The notes under the pieces were generated by a model. That model worked only from the letters and a program-made list of their open reading frames with translations, was not told the DNA's origin and did no database searches. From Otatea glauca (Eukaryota; Streptophyta; Magnoliopsida; Poales; Poaceae), in contig CM070722.1 in the NCBI GenBank assembly GCA_036346275.1, positions 63,215,524-63,279,523 on the forward strand: DNA of 64,000 nucleotides, given 5' to 3'. The position numbers and the translations under genes were made by a program. How positions within the stretch are numbered: the stretch's first letter is position 1; every line of letters begins with the position of its first letter. This document shows positions 24,191-35,724 of this stretch, one piece after another.

Positions 24191-24709
24191 GGTGGTCATA
24201 GGCTATATGATCTAAGGTGGGATCTTCTAATATGATTTTAGACATTGCTATGTGATGGTTTTCTTGTCTGTGCTGGTTGCAGGACTTCGGTGCTAGGTCA
24301 TGGTGAGGCGGAGGAGATCGAGACTAGGCTAGGAGAGCTAAGGTCCATAATGGTCAAGGGACACTGGAAGATGACTGAGGCTAGGAAGTGGTTGCGAGCC
24401 AGGAAGACAAGGAACTAAAGTGATGGATGTGGCAAGCAACGACATGGACCGGAACTAGGCTTAGGGAGGAGTCTAGATCCAAAATGATCGAGGAAGCTAA
24501 AGCTGTCATGCTAAAGGGTATGGTTAAAACTCGTGATATTGTAGGGTTTCGGGTTAGCCCATGTATGAGAGTGAAAGTGAATCTGCACCCTTGATGAGGT
24601 TTCTTAAAGTTCAAGAAAATCATCTAAGGGTGGAGATTACTCCCATAGTGCTATAAATAAAGAGAGAAGGGTGCCTCTCCCTGTGTGCATCTTGTGAAGG
24701 ATTTTGGTA
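24191..24709. other. CRY-DASH intron 1 DNA next to the solo LTR
   Basis: Purine-rich DNA, probably part of an older element that also carries the GTGGTC repeat. No termini or coding sequence were recognised. Confidence 0.3.
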
Positions 24710-24714
24710 TCCTG

Positions 24715-27700
24715 TGTGGTGACCCGCGCAATTAGCCTAGGGTAACGATAGTAACACCATCATTACTCTAAAATAATTACATGAATATCGACATACTAGC
24801 TAATCAAAACATCGAGCGCACTCGATATTTTTTCAGTTAGTACACCGTGTTCAGAGTGTTGTAGCAGAACAATAATTAGAGACAAATGAAAACTTTATTA
24901 CATTCCATGCCACGCAGGGCTACATATCCAGTACATTAGTTATACATAGGATCCAAGTACAACAAAGACAGAATACATAAATACTAATTACCCAAAGCTG
25001 ACAAAAGCTAGAGTACAGTCTATCCATTAATCTAAACCTCCTGGTAGTCCCCATCCTCATAACCCTGATCTTGCAGGTGCTTCTCACCCCATGTCTCGTA
25101 GGTGAGACCATTGGGATCTATATCCCCACCAGGCACTTGACCTCCAGGACAACTATCTAGCAAAGGGGGATTTAGCAAGAGTGAGTACAAAAGTACTCAA
25201 CAAGCATTAATAGTAAAATGATAATATAAGTTTTTCTTTCACATCCATCTCAGGCCACCTTTCAACCCTTCCAAATATGCTACTAGCACTCGTATATGAG
25301 GTAGACTTAGCTTCCGTAGCCTTCAATCCAGGAGACAGCCATGAATTCATGATTTGACCCTACGCAGGTTTGTACCACTTTACCCATAGTGATCCCATCC
25401 CGTGAGGCCCAGAATGTTTATCAATAGTCCAATATTAGATCTCCAATCTTGTTACTTGAGCCGTGGACACCTTCCCTAGGCCGTCCTGCCGACTCGCAGC
25501 TAACAATTGTACTCCGACTACTCATCGGCAGTACTTAACCCAAGGCTTTATACATATATAGCCTGAAAGAATCAATCGCAACTGATCTTATGTGTCCTTC
25601 ACTGGGAATCTCGGCATACGCAGCTTTTCACTCCTAATTATCTACTCTTACCCAATGTATAGATCATAACACCTTCCTAGGATAACATTTTCTGACTGAT
25701 TTCACACACTAGGTTGATATTGATAATACGGCTTATTACTCGAGTGTAGTTTTGTCGTCCTTAATCATATAACCTATGTAGAGGGCCCACCGGCGTACAA
25801 ACCCTTCTCATCGGCGCCCTCTACCCACCATATATAGAAATGCGTCACTGGCTCCATTCGTTGGATAAGCCAATTCAACATACCCATAATCATACCATTT
25901 CAACAATTCAACTCCATGCCATTTTACCAATCGTAACCGATTTAGATTTTCATCTTAGAAGATACTTTTCCCATGCATTAATGATATCACATATATCTGA
26001 AAATATTTAAAAGCAATTTAATAAATATGATCAAAAGAAGCTTACCTGAATTAGGATTGATATACTCGACCTCACTTGTATTTAGAAAGTGGCATTCTGC
26101 TAGATTCAGTTCAGTTCTTGAAATCATTAAATAATAAATTCATGCGACAATTGCTTATGGTGTGTTTTATAGCGTCCAACCATTTCTGAACGGGTTGAAA
26201 TTAGTGCAGATAGATTGCTCGCTGCAAATTAAGTTTTATGAATTTGCTACATTTTTAATATGGCATATTTTAAATGAAGGTGGTTTCACTGTCTGTATTT
26301 TAATTTAGCACTATTTCATTTTATGTGGCTTATTAAAATCCCTGGTTGTAATTTTATTTTAGTAAGGGTATTAGTTTCCATTTTTAACTATTATTGTATA
26401 TGCAAATTGTATATAACCCTTTATTTAATTGAGTCTATCGCTGATCGTGATGCTCATAAAATCACCCGTACCTTTTCATTTTCTCTATTTTCCTCTCCTT
26501 TTTCTTCTCTTTTCTATGTTTCTCCTTCCCTCTCCCTTTTCTTTCATTTCTTTTCTTTTTCGCTCTATCTCCTTTTCTTCTTCCTCCGAACTCCATGGCT
26601 CCTCTCTTTTCTCCTCCTTCTCTTCCTGCGGCTGAACACCCCTAGCTCTCATTTCTTCTTCTTCCACTCCTCTTCTTCTCTTCCTACCTTCTAGATTCAC
26701 TCCCTCTATTCACCATGCCGGCCTCTGGCCTGACCATTGTCGCCCCTCCTCGCCTACTTCTCTCTTTGTCCGGTCTGGCTCCTCCCCAGCCAAATCGGCG
26801 CCCCTTCCCCCCTCGGCTTGACCTCGTAGCCGAGTTCGGTTGTGCCCGCCATCGCCTGGCCTTTGGCCTTCGGCCGCCGGCTCTCCACTACCCTGCTCTT
26901 CTTCCTCTCCTGGCCGACTCCAGGCTCAACCTCACCTGCGGGGCGCCAGCCCGCTGACCGTCGCCTGGCCTTGGCCCGCTTTGGCCGTCGCTCGCCTGCC
27001 GGCCTCTGGCCCGACCGCAGCTGAGCCTCGGCATCGACCGACCTTGCCGTTTCCCCTGACCTCTGGCTCGGTTTGGATTTCTTTGGTTCTCTACTGCATT
27101 ACCCATTTTAATGGGGCTTTGCTTTACAGTGAGGCACTAGGTTGACTCCTATGTTCATTAGTTCACTAAAGAATGTGAGTTTTAGGGTCTGTGATGATTT
27201 GTGCACATGAAAACTTGTGGGGTGGAGGTATTGTAGCAATACCGGTGTTCGATCGTACTTTGGGGAGTACGGGATGAACCCAGGCACGCGCAAGGCATCC
27301 CTCCTCTAGTGCTACACTCTGAGACTCCTATGGTTTTCACTTGATCTACTTGCTATTTACCCGATCTACCCATCTATACATACTACATTGCTAGCATTTC
27401 TGCTACTATTGTGAGGTGTACCTGATGGGTTGGGTTCTATGGTAGAGAAGCTGATGGTGTTGGTGTTGATGGGGTTGCTGGTGAGGATGGCTCAAGCTTC
27501 AACCTCTTGGCTTGTGGCCTTCTCCTTGCTTGGCTGGCTTCTAGCTCCTCTTGCTCCTGGTGTTGCCTTCGGTTTGGGGGTCTCCTTGATCTGGACCTTC
27601 TCTTCTTGCCTTGCCTTGCTTCGACTGGCTACTCTCTAGTATTTGTTCTCTTGATTTGGGAGTGAGGCAAAAGGGAGATGAATGTGTTGTGCTCTCTGGT

Positions 27701-28032
27701 GGGAGCGTAAGGGGAATGAATGGGCTGTGTTTGGCCTGGCTCTCGGCTAGCTCTCGGTTATGGTAAAGAAAATGGGAATGCACTGAGCTGTGCTTGCCCT
27801 TATCCTCTTTTACTGTGGTTCTCTTACTTTTTTACCCTTGCCCTTCTTACCGAGTTACCATGGGATATTTTGCTATGGGTACCCGCAATCCTACCAGGTT
27901 TGCATAAATTATCGGATCATTTATTTAAGGAATCGACGAGGTTTACTTTGGAATAACTTAAATTGCTAATTTTTCTTTTGTAATCTAGATTATCTTATCC
28001 TAATTCCTCATTTAATTTGGCGGGTCCTTTCA
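24715..28032 (-). mobile_element. Solo LTR (copy 2, inverted) in CRY-DASH intron 1
   Basis: A 3,318 bp block beginning TGTGGTGACCCGCGC and ending GGCGGGTCCTTTCA. It is flanked by a perfect 5 bp target-site duplication, TCCTG, at 24710-24714 and 28033-28037. Its reverse complement aligns by eye with copy 1 (536-4170) over most of its length. Shared parts are the end region with the TCGAGCGCACTCGATATTTT motif, the block ATATATGGTGGGTAGAGGG, the purine tract (here pyrimidine-rich, 26460-26690), the GC-rich segment (26700-27060) and the opposite terminus. No internal domain remains. It is diverged from copy 1, so the two insertions are not recent. Confidence 0.85.
25032..26099 (-). other. Spliced two-exon reading frame inside solo LTR copy 2
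   Basis: Exon 26099-26046 follows an acceptor CTAG and ends at the donor TTCAG|GTAAG. Exon 25156-25032 follows TTTGCTAG. Joined in phase 1 the frame is open and ends YEDGDYQEV before TAG. It includes GGQVPGGDIDPNGLTYETWG. The intron is about 0.9 kb. The layout is the same as in copy 1, but the peptide is much diverged. Confidence 0.5.
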
Positions 28033-28927
28033 TCCTGATGCTCTATGAGATTGCCCACCTAGTTGTGAGGCTTTGTAAACCATCCTTCCAAAAAAATAGA
28101 AATAGTTCCAGCGCAAAAAACCTTGTTCATGTTTTCGCATACATTCTAGTTCTTGCTTTGCTTTGTTTGCAATCATCTTCTTCTACACTTTCTTAGTTCT
28201 TTTTTATCCTTCTTGTTTGATCTTGAGCTAAGGATGAGTGATTGATGGATGGTGTATCTCTGGAACACATATCAATCATTTAGGCCCTCAGCTACTCCTT
28301 TCTCTAAGTTCTTGATCATAAACCGATCTGCTGTAGCAAGAAAAAAGACCTCAATAGATCGTGTTCTCTTTGTTTTGGGAGTTAATCGTGCCTTGATCTA
28401 GCTTGCTAGGACGTATGGGAGTTGATCCAAGATCACGTTGATCTTTAATACCCCACGAGCAAGAACAGATCAAGATTCTCAGCCGATCAAAGGTTATCTC
28501 AGTTCTTGTTTTTGATATCGTGCAGTTTTTACTATATATGTGAGAGCATTGGACATCTATCCAGTACTACCATGCATGAGCACTTTAGTTGGTGCTTTAG
28601 GGAAAGTGACTAGAATACTCTTTTGTCCAGTACTGAGAGGATTGGATATTTTTGAAGAAGGGAAGTTTTTATTTGGCTCCTATTCACCTCTTTCTAGTCG
28701 CCATTTTGATCCTTTAAAAATAAAATAAAATAAAATAATATTACTTAGAACCCAACAATTATGCAGCCAAAAGAGCACCAAATACAAATTAATCTACACA
28801 ATGCAACTATATTCCAATTAGGAAGAGTACATCTTTGCAGGGGCAAGAAGTTGTAGTACTCCTTGGCTACCTCCAATCGACCAATCCTAAATGCAGCAAG
28901 AGGCAAGCCAATGTCCTATGTTCTCAC
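28033..28927. other. CRY-DASH intron 1 between the solo LTR and exon 1
   Basis: AT-rich DNA with no supported feature. A short AAAATAAAATAAAATAAAAT tract lies at about 28716-28737. Confidence 0.35.
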
Positions 28928-29329
28928 CACCAGTCTTGGGGAAGCCGAAGTAACGCGTGCTCCCCGCAAAGATCTGTGGATCAACGCAGTACACCGGCAG
29001 GACCGCCTCGGAGGCCGCCCACGCGCGCACCGGCGCCTCATTGTCAAGAATCCGGAGGTCGTTCCTGAACCACACAATGGCTACACCCGCACCACCCCCC
29101 TCAAATTCGGCGTGGTGTACCTCCGGAAGGCCTCATCGGCCGCCACGCCGGTTTCATCGATGCCAAGGGAAGGCACCGCTGCGCTGCGCACCGGAAGGAA
29201 CGCTGAGCTCGAGCTGGAGGCAGATCTCATGGTGGGGACGGGGCCGAGGACGCGAAGCTTGGTGGTTGGTTTGTGGTGGAGGAAGAATTGGCAATTGAGG
29301 GGGAAGTAGGAAGAGAGGAACCGGGGCAT

Positions 29330-30276
29330 TTCTTGGATTGGGAGTTGAGGTTTTTAAGAAGTGAGGGGGTGAATTGGAAAATGAGGGCGGGAGGAAGGTG
29401 GAGGGAAGAGTGGGAGATGTGCCACGTGTGCAGATTAGAGTGGTGCCACGTGGCTAGCCGTGGGCCTGTGGAAACGGGTTATGGATTTTGTGGGCCAGGT
29501 ATAACCTAAGCCTGGTGGACCCGGATATCAGTATACTATCATTTTGGGGATGGAAATTAATCTGACTAAATGGTAGATACTATATGAGTTGAGCCTATTT
29601 TTATCAGTGTTTGGCACAAATCTTGGTGGTTCAAAATCTATATGTTTGCTTGCAACTCGGGTATTTCACTCAATTTCTACAAAAATCTGGGAAAATTCCC
29701 ATGCTCCAAACGGAGCATGGAGCATAGATCATAGATATTCCTACATGATCATACAGTCTGTTCAACTTTGTCCAGCACTGTCCATCATCCTTCAGAGATC
29801 AGAATATATGCACAACAGAAAGGAAAATTGTATATGCCAGAGTCCACAGTAATAGATGCATCGTATAGTAACAAAAAAAAAAGTTTATAAAGTTATGTGG
29901 TACTTCTCTTGTTATCTCTTTGTGTCTACAAAAGAATGGTGATATGATAACAGTTTGGCAGACTGACAAAAATCTGTTCTGCAGAGCCAGGGGCTAATGT
30001 GGCTAAGAAACTGGGGAAAAGGGGTGAAGAACTAAAGGAAACATATAGAAAGCACAATAGATTACATCGAGGGCAGTGACATTGCTATAAATATCGCCAC
30101 AGCCCTACCTAGGGACTGAACTACAAGCTGTCGCCATTGCTGCAGCGACAATCTGTCTCTCAAGGCCCAGACCTGTGTTACCAAGCTAAGTATTGATTGA
30201 TTTCACAATTTACATAAAGAGAAAAACTGCCTGTGGAGTTGAGACCATATGCTGAGGGCAAAGAATCAGCTTTAAG
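29330..30276. other. Former CRY-DASH promoter and 3' flank of the glycosyltransferase gene
   Basis: The upstream part is G-rich with two GTGCCACGTGG-type elements (about 29416-29452). These contain the CACGTG G-box core typical of light-regulated plant promoters and would suit a cryptochrome gene. The rest, 29530-30276, is likely the 3' UTR and spacer of the next gene. Confidence 0.4.
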
Positions 30277-33200
30277 TCAAACAGATGTGTAACTGGTAAA
30301 TATCTTCAGTAGGTTGTCAAGGGCTTCAGGATAAAATTTTCTAGCAAAAAGGTAGCATGGTCTCTTCGATCCGTTCCACAAACATGGCTTCTGCGACACA
30401 AGTTTCTGCAAGAGGAAGAAAACCACACGTCAGGCATGACTGTTTTAAAAAAACAAAAAAAAAAGGTGCGATGCGATTGCTTAAAGTTGGAAATTTCATT
30501 GTTTAATGTATTCATAGCGCCAATTATGAGTTTGCGTTAAACAGGAAAGTATCGCAAAACAAAAACATTTTAAATATGCAGCGGATAATCCATGACAAAG
30601 TAAATGAGCAAGATCTAACATGAGAAATTTATTTGTTGTTCTTTGATAGTCAATATTGACGACAGATTGCTGTGCTCACCTTGTCATCACTTGTTACATG
30701 GAAGTTCTCATCAATGGCCTGCACAACCGTAATGTACATCACAGAATGTGAATGTAAAGATTATGCAGTAAATGGAAGAAACGTAAAGCTTATCTCAAAA
30801 TAAATACATGTCAAGCAACGCAAAAACATACTGTTATATTCTTTAAGAGATCATAGGTGACATCTGCAGCTCTATATGATCTTGGATGCCATTTCCCCTC
30901 AGACCAATCAACATGTGTAACAGGCCAATAAGCTATTCCACCAGGATCTACCATCTGAAGTTCCGTAAAAGGATTTAGCAAGCAACTCAATGAAATAAGA
31001 GGTAAATGCCACTCTGACAGATTGTAAATACTGACATTGAATAGGGTTGGCAAATAATGCTCGTCAGCAATACAGTTGCGCCCGTCTGCTGGCTGCAAAT
31101 CACAGGAGAAAAGTAATTCCTTTTAAAAAAAGGCTTACCAGAAAAAATGTCTAAGAAAGTTAGAAAAGTGAAAAACATGAGCATTGGCTCAGACTTCAGA
31201 AATGATGACTACAGCACAAGCTCAATTGCTCAAATTCTTGCAGCATCTTAGGAGGTAACTTGCACAAGGAAAGTATGCAGTGCCATCACAAGCTGATTAA
31301 GTTTATTTAGTATGTTTTGCATAATCAAAACTGTTATTCAGTTCCTCATGGCTTATTTTGTCAGTTGGAGGGGATTAGTTGAAAGACCCTTTTGCATTTT
31401 TACCAATTAGAGGTAATTGCTGAATCTCTGTACTAAAGTTTCACTATAAGTCTATAACAACTATGGACTTTATATTGACAAGATGTGTGTACAGATATTA
31501 CCATCTACCTTATAGTGAAGCAAAAATATAAATTCAGTTATCATTGTATGCATATTTTCTATTGAGACGCCTGGTATCTAGTTCCATTCTATTAACCAAT
31601 ATAGTAACTTTGAAAAAAGCAACACACCTTGCAATATAGCTTGAACTTCTTGTAGTAAAGGCTGTCGGCCAGAATCAGTAAAGCATGTCTCCGTGTAATC
31701 GCAAACCACTGTAACATGAACAACAATTTACACAAGAAAGCATATAAGAATCGAATTCGATACTCAATTACCGACTACTGGACATGTCAGTTTATATGAT
31801 GGAAAAATTGCAAATAATATACCACTAAAAAATGAACTTTGCAGCGGCAAGTATTCTATAACCTAGCAAAGTACATTAGCAAAAAACTGTACCTGGGCAC
31901 CCTTTCTGAAGTCTCTCTCCTCTATTTCAGGAAGCATCTCAACAGAATACCTTCCATCCCCATGTGGACCAGGATCCTGGAAGCTGACAAAATGACAATA
32001 AAGGCAGACAAAAAATCAAAATACATGGACAAGGACATCTTCAGCGATAACACAAAAGTAAAAACTAATCAACTACATCCTTGTGGTACTGATCACATGC
32101 CAACACCACTTGTTTCACTAATTCCCCTTTACTTCCCTTCTTTTTCAAAAAGCGATAACACAAAAGTAAAAACTAATCAACTACATCCTTGTGGTACTGA
32201 TCACATGCCAACACCACTTGTTTCACTAATTCCCCTTTATTTCACTTCTTTTTCAAAATATAATGAAATATGAGTTCCAGTGTTCTTACCAATCAATGAA
32301 GCTAACGTTTGTTCCCATCAGATAATTATAGACATAATCAAATGAATGGAGTGGAACACAGCTGCGACACAAAGGAAAGATGATTCCAATATGGTGAATG
32401 AAATTATCGAAAAGGTAAGTCATCCATAATCAGGAGTCAAAACCTGTCAGAAAGCAAGACAAAAAATTGGTTATCAACATCTCCCAGTGCATTCGCTAAT
32501 AGTCTCTTCTCTGCATCAACCATTGAAATCTTTCCCCATACTACCTGCATAGCAATTACATGCTCAATTCAAATCTAACAACAACAGACTTGCAACACAA
32601 ATCAATAGAATAATATGTTAGAAGAGAAATTAGTAGATTTAGCAATTAGCAGTAGGTTTTTTTTAGTCTCAGTCCAAATTGCTAGTAGTGACCTTCTTAG
32701 ATCATGATACAAGTAGTGGCCTTTAAACTATAAATAATGCAATACACTTCTCTCGAAAAAAACTTATGTTGGCATAGAACCTACTAAAGCATGACCAATC
32801 TCTGAAATAGCACATCATGGGAACTTGGGAATGATACTAAAACTCTTTTATGCAAGCAATGTTTATCAATTTATGTGCTCAATAAGTCAATATGAGCTCA
32901 CTGCTATGCCCTGTGGTGTGTAAACTGTTTAGCCATTGTTGGTTGCTTCTACCTTGGAGTAAATACCCTAATAGAAAGACGTTTCTGATAGCACCAAGAT
33001 CTACCACTTAGACATTAGCACATTCATCACTCATTGAGAGAGAGAGGGGGGACTTTCTTCTAAACATAAGCTTTGAACATATAATATGTAGATTTTACTG
33101 GAGAAATCCATGACAAAGCACATAAGTTTAGATAAAGCATCAAATACAAAACATATGAAGCACAGATGAAAATTATTACCGCATCACTGTGAATATCTCG

Positions 33201-34111
33201 GCCAACAAACAAAGAACTAGAATGCACAGGCTTTTCACGTGATGCGTGCACATAGATGGAGTATCGTCCCTCATGACCCTGTGTAGATAAGTAAAAGTGA
33301 TTCAATTTCTTTTCAAAGTTGGCATGAATTATATAAGCAGTAGACAATTTTACTTCATATAGACATGCAGAGGGTTAGTAGCAAGGAAGTAGGATATTCT
33401 AGTGACTAGTACTAGCAAGTAATATTATTGGCTTGGTCAAAAAAAAATTTTTAACCTATTTATGCTGATAAGGATAAATTCCTCAACATTCTACTGCTCA
33501 AAGAAGTACGATGATCCTAGGCTAAAATTTTAGTTAAATTACTAGCTAAAAGGAAAAGAGGAAAAAAGATGCATTCAGTAATTCAGTTCAAGGAACCACT
33601 TGTTTGTCTCTCTATGTATTTAGATTGAAAAAGACTGCTGATGCATCGGCACCTTGCAGTTGTAGGAAACCCGAAGGCCTTGAAAGATTTAAACTCCTCA
33701 AAAGGCACAAAGACAACAAATATAATTGGAATTTGGACAAACCTGTAAAAATTTCTCCCATAATTTCTCAAAGGGCAATGAACCAGGTGTCAAGAACATA
33801 AGAGCGATTTTTGGATTCTTTGACATGGCCATGGGCATTGCAAGGATATCCCTAAGAACTACGGATGAAACAATTTCCTCATCAGTCCTATCTCGGCGGG
33901 ATATAGCAGGGAGCCAATCCTTGAAAGGTGTACATACACTAGAAGCAGAGAGGTAGCATTGCGAGTAGCGCCGTGGTGGGTACACATATGCCCCAATCAA
34001 CACAACACAAACCAAGGACAAAAGCACGATTATCCAGATGGGCTTCTTGGCAGCGGCCCGGTGGCGTAGAGGTGGCATGACAGTCATGTCCTTGCTGCCC
34101 CACTGAGACAC
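30277..34111 (-). CDS. DUF266 / GT14-like (Core-2/I-branching) glycosyltransferase, 386 aa
   Basis: A type II Golgi membrane protein of the plant DUF266 family, related to GT14 beta-1,6-N-acetylglucosaminyltransferases and to rice BC10. Ten exons: 34111-33743, 33278-33180, 32544-32444, 32361-32290, 31983-31893, 31708-31628, 31092-31036, 30954-30832, 30718-30680 and 30405-30277. They sum to 1,161 nt in consistent phase. After a short basic tail comes one membrane anchor (IWIIVLLSLVCVVLIGAYVY, residues about 25-44). The catalytic region follows with KIALMFLTPGSLPFEKLW, YSIYVHASRE, FVLLSDSCVPLHSFDYVYNY, KGAQWFAITRRHALLI, DEHYLPTLF and THVDWSEGKWHPRSY, all characteristic of the family. The 5' UTR is interrupted by an intron (34838-34233) after a leader of about 190 nt. 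Intron 4 has a 108 bp tandem duplication. The acceptor sugar is not known for most members. The gene appears intact. Confidence 0.9.
32043..32258. repeat. 108 bp tandem duplication in an intron of the glycosyltransferase gene
   Basis: Two adjacent copies (32043-32150 and 32151-32258) begin AGCGATAACACAAAAGTAAA and differ at only about two positions, so the duplication is recent. It lies between exons 4 and 5 and does not touch the splice sites. Confidence 0.9.
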
Positions 34112-35030
34112 TCCAGGTACTTTTATATCCTCTCCATCTTCAGATCATCTAAATGTCATCACCATCAAACTCCAGTAATTTTGATGTGAAGCTACTACAC
34201 CAGGGTCTGAATTTCAGGCAACTGTCACCTTCCTGCATTCGCAATATAAGGTAAGCATAAGATTAATCAATAAAACCATATAGACGATAAAGCAACAACC
34301 AAGAGACATACTACAAGGCATTTTTCCAAGATTCAGTCCTACATACAAGCACGCCAGTTAGATAATGGTTGTTCTAGCACAAATTCCAATGCATCTAGTA
34401 TGTGATTCGGTTAAGACCAGCTATGATGCAAGCTACCAAGACTAACAAACACCCCCACTTAAATCTATGCAAACCCTTCAAAGATGCTAGCTCCCAGGCT
34501 AGCTGTGCAATTGGTTCGTAATAGGTGATCTACATGTCCAAATCAGGTGATTTCCCCAAAAGACAGCGCAGCTGTTGAAGTCCACGGGGGCGGCTCGCGA
34601 AAAGTCAAACGCTGACCAAATCACCCGATCCCAAATTCCCAATAGCTACGCCCCGACCGCATTACCAACTTCATCCAATCCCCACCACCAACACCAACTA
34701 AGCCACGCCAAATCACCACAATCCGCTCGCGAAGCTCACGTAAAAATCGAAACTCTGAGCCCGGAGCAGCAGCAAAAACACGCCAATGCGAGGAGCCAAG
34801 GCCCAATGCGAGGAGCAGGGCATGAGCTCCAAACTTACCCCAAATGGCGACGAGACTGGGTACGGATTGGAGAGCGGGAGGAGGCGATTCCGGCGAGCGG
34901 ATTAGCGGTGCGAGCTTGGCGGCGGCTGTGGACGTGGATCTGGAGCTCGCGGAGATGAGATCGGATTGGGAGCCGGAGGTGGAGGTGGAAGTGAGGAGGG
35001 AGCCGGAGGTGGAGGGAGATATAAACAAAA
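34112..35030 (-). promoter_or_regulatory. 5' UTR exons, leader intron and promoter of the glycosyltransferase gene
   Basis: A leader exon (about 35025-34839) ends at CATTTGGG|GTAAGT. The leader intron 34838-34233 ends at GCGAATGCAG. A second leader exon then runs to the ATG at 34111. The leader is GC-rich with GGAGGTGGAGGT-type repeats near 34975-35015. Confidence 0.55.
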
Positions 35031-35401
35031 GTATTAATTAAAGCTAGAAGTTGTACTAATTGTTGGTTAAGGGGGGTTGGGTTAAAACTCGGAGCTGCCT
35101 CTTGCTACCGCGATGGGCTTTTTCCAAATGGAGGCAGCAAGAAGAGAGTAATGTTTGACCGTGAGCTTTTGCACTTGGGACCCCCTTAAACCATTTATTT
35201 CTTCTTCTTCTTCTTGAGGTGCGGTGGACTAAGTATTACTAGAGTTTCGTTTCTCGGCTTCTTGATTATTTTTCGTTGAAGAAAACAGCGGTATCCTATG
35301 TTCTTTGTAAGGTTAGAACCCACAACCTTCTGTATAAATACCATACCCAGTTAGACTATTATCGGGTTGATCACGCTTCTAAATTTGGAGTTGTTTAAGT
35401 G

Positions 35402-35724
35402 AGAGTATGTACAATAATAGAGACAAGTACTATCCGTATACTCTTTCATATATCATTTAAAGACAAAACTAAATACAACTTCTATAATAGCTGTCATCTT
35501 AAGGTTGTCTGTACGGGATTCTACAATTTTTTAATTATAGTATGAAGAAGTATTTATTATAGACAATAATAACTCATGTAATGATGTTGTATGCTATCTA
35601 TATATGACCGTCTCTTTATGAAGAGACAGATATACTATTTCTTCTCCTCTCTCTTTCATATTAGCAAAAATCTTACGTGATAATGTATATAGACAGCTGA
35701 CATCATATCATTTTACATACTCTA
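35402..35724. mobile_element. Putative MITE with GAGTATGTA inverted ends
   Basis: About 320 bp with GAGTATGTACAATAATAG at the left and the complementary CATATCATTTTACATACTC at the right. Interior motifs (CTCCTCTCTCTTTCATATTA and ATATAGACAGCTGACATCAT) recur at 17318-17575 in the opposite sense. The interior is AT-rich and non-coding. The target-site duplication is not clean. Confidence 0.5.

Larger units (their letters stand above)
21161..29329 (-). pseudogene. Cryptochrome DASH (CRY-DASH/CRYD) pseudogene
   Basis: Remnant of the organelle-targeted photolyase/cryptochrome gene CRY-DASH, whose protein repairs cyclobutane pyrimidine dimers in single-stranded DNA. Surviving exons are 29329-28928 (transit peptide, VWFRNDLRILDNE, photolyase fold), 23474-23334, 23200-22994 (VVIPQGGASNQKKPLNPKLQ), 22912-22773, 22667-22471, 22400-22360 (RYEKQRVANDSTYW) and 21373-21161 (YDPVGEYVAYWLPELRS). 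Lesions: a one-base shift in a G tract (29095-29100), an extra base near 23451, a 12-nt in-frame loss near 23160, a frame change at 22811-22822, a one-base loss near 22590, a donor reading AT at about 22470, and TAG in the last exon (21266-21268). About 130 codons of the FAD-binding core are absent between the last two exons. Intron 1 has grown to 5.45 kb with a solo LTR. The family call comes from my memory of rice CRYD. Confidence 0.9.

Noticed and set aside
536..28032. The two LTR copies as one giant retrotransposon spanning both
   Set aside because: They are in opposite orientation and have different target-site duplications, with intact unrelated genes between them.
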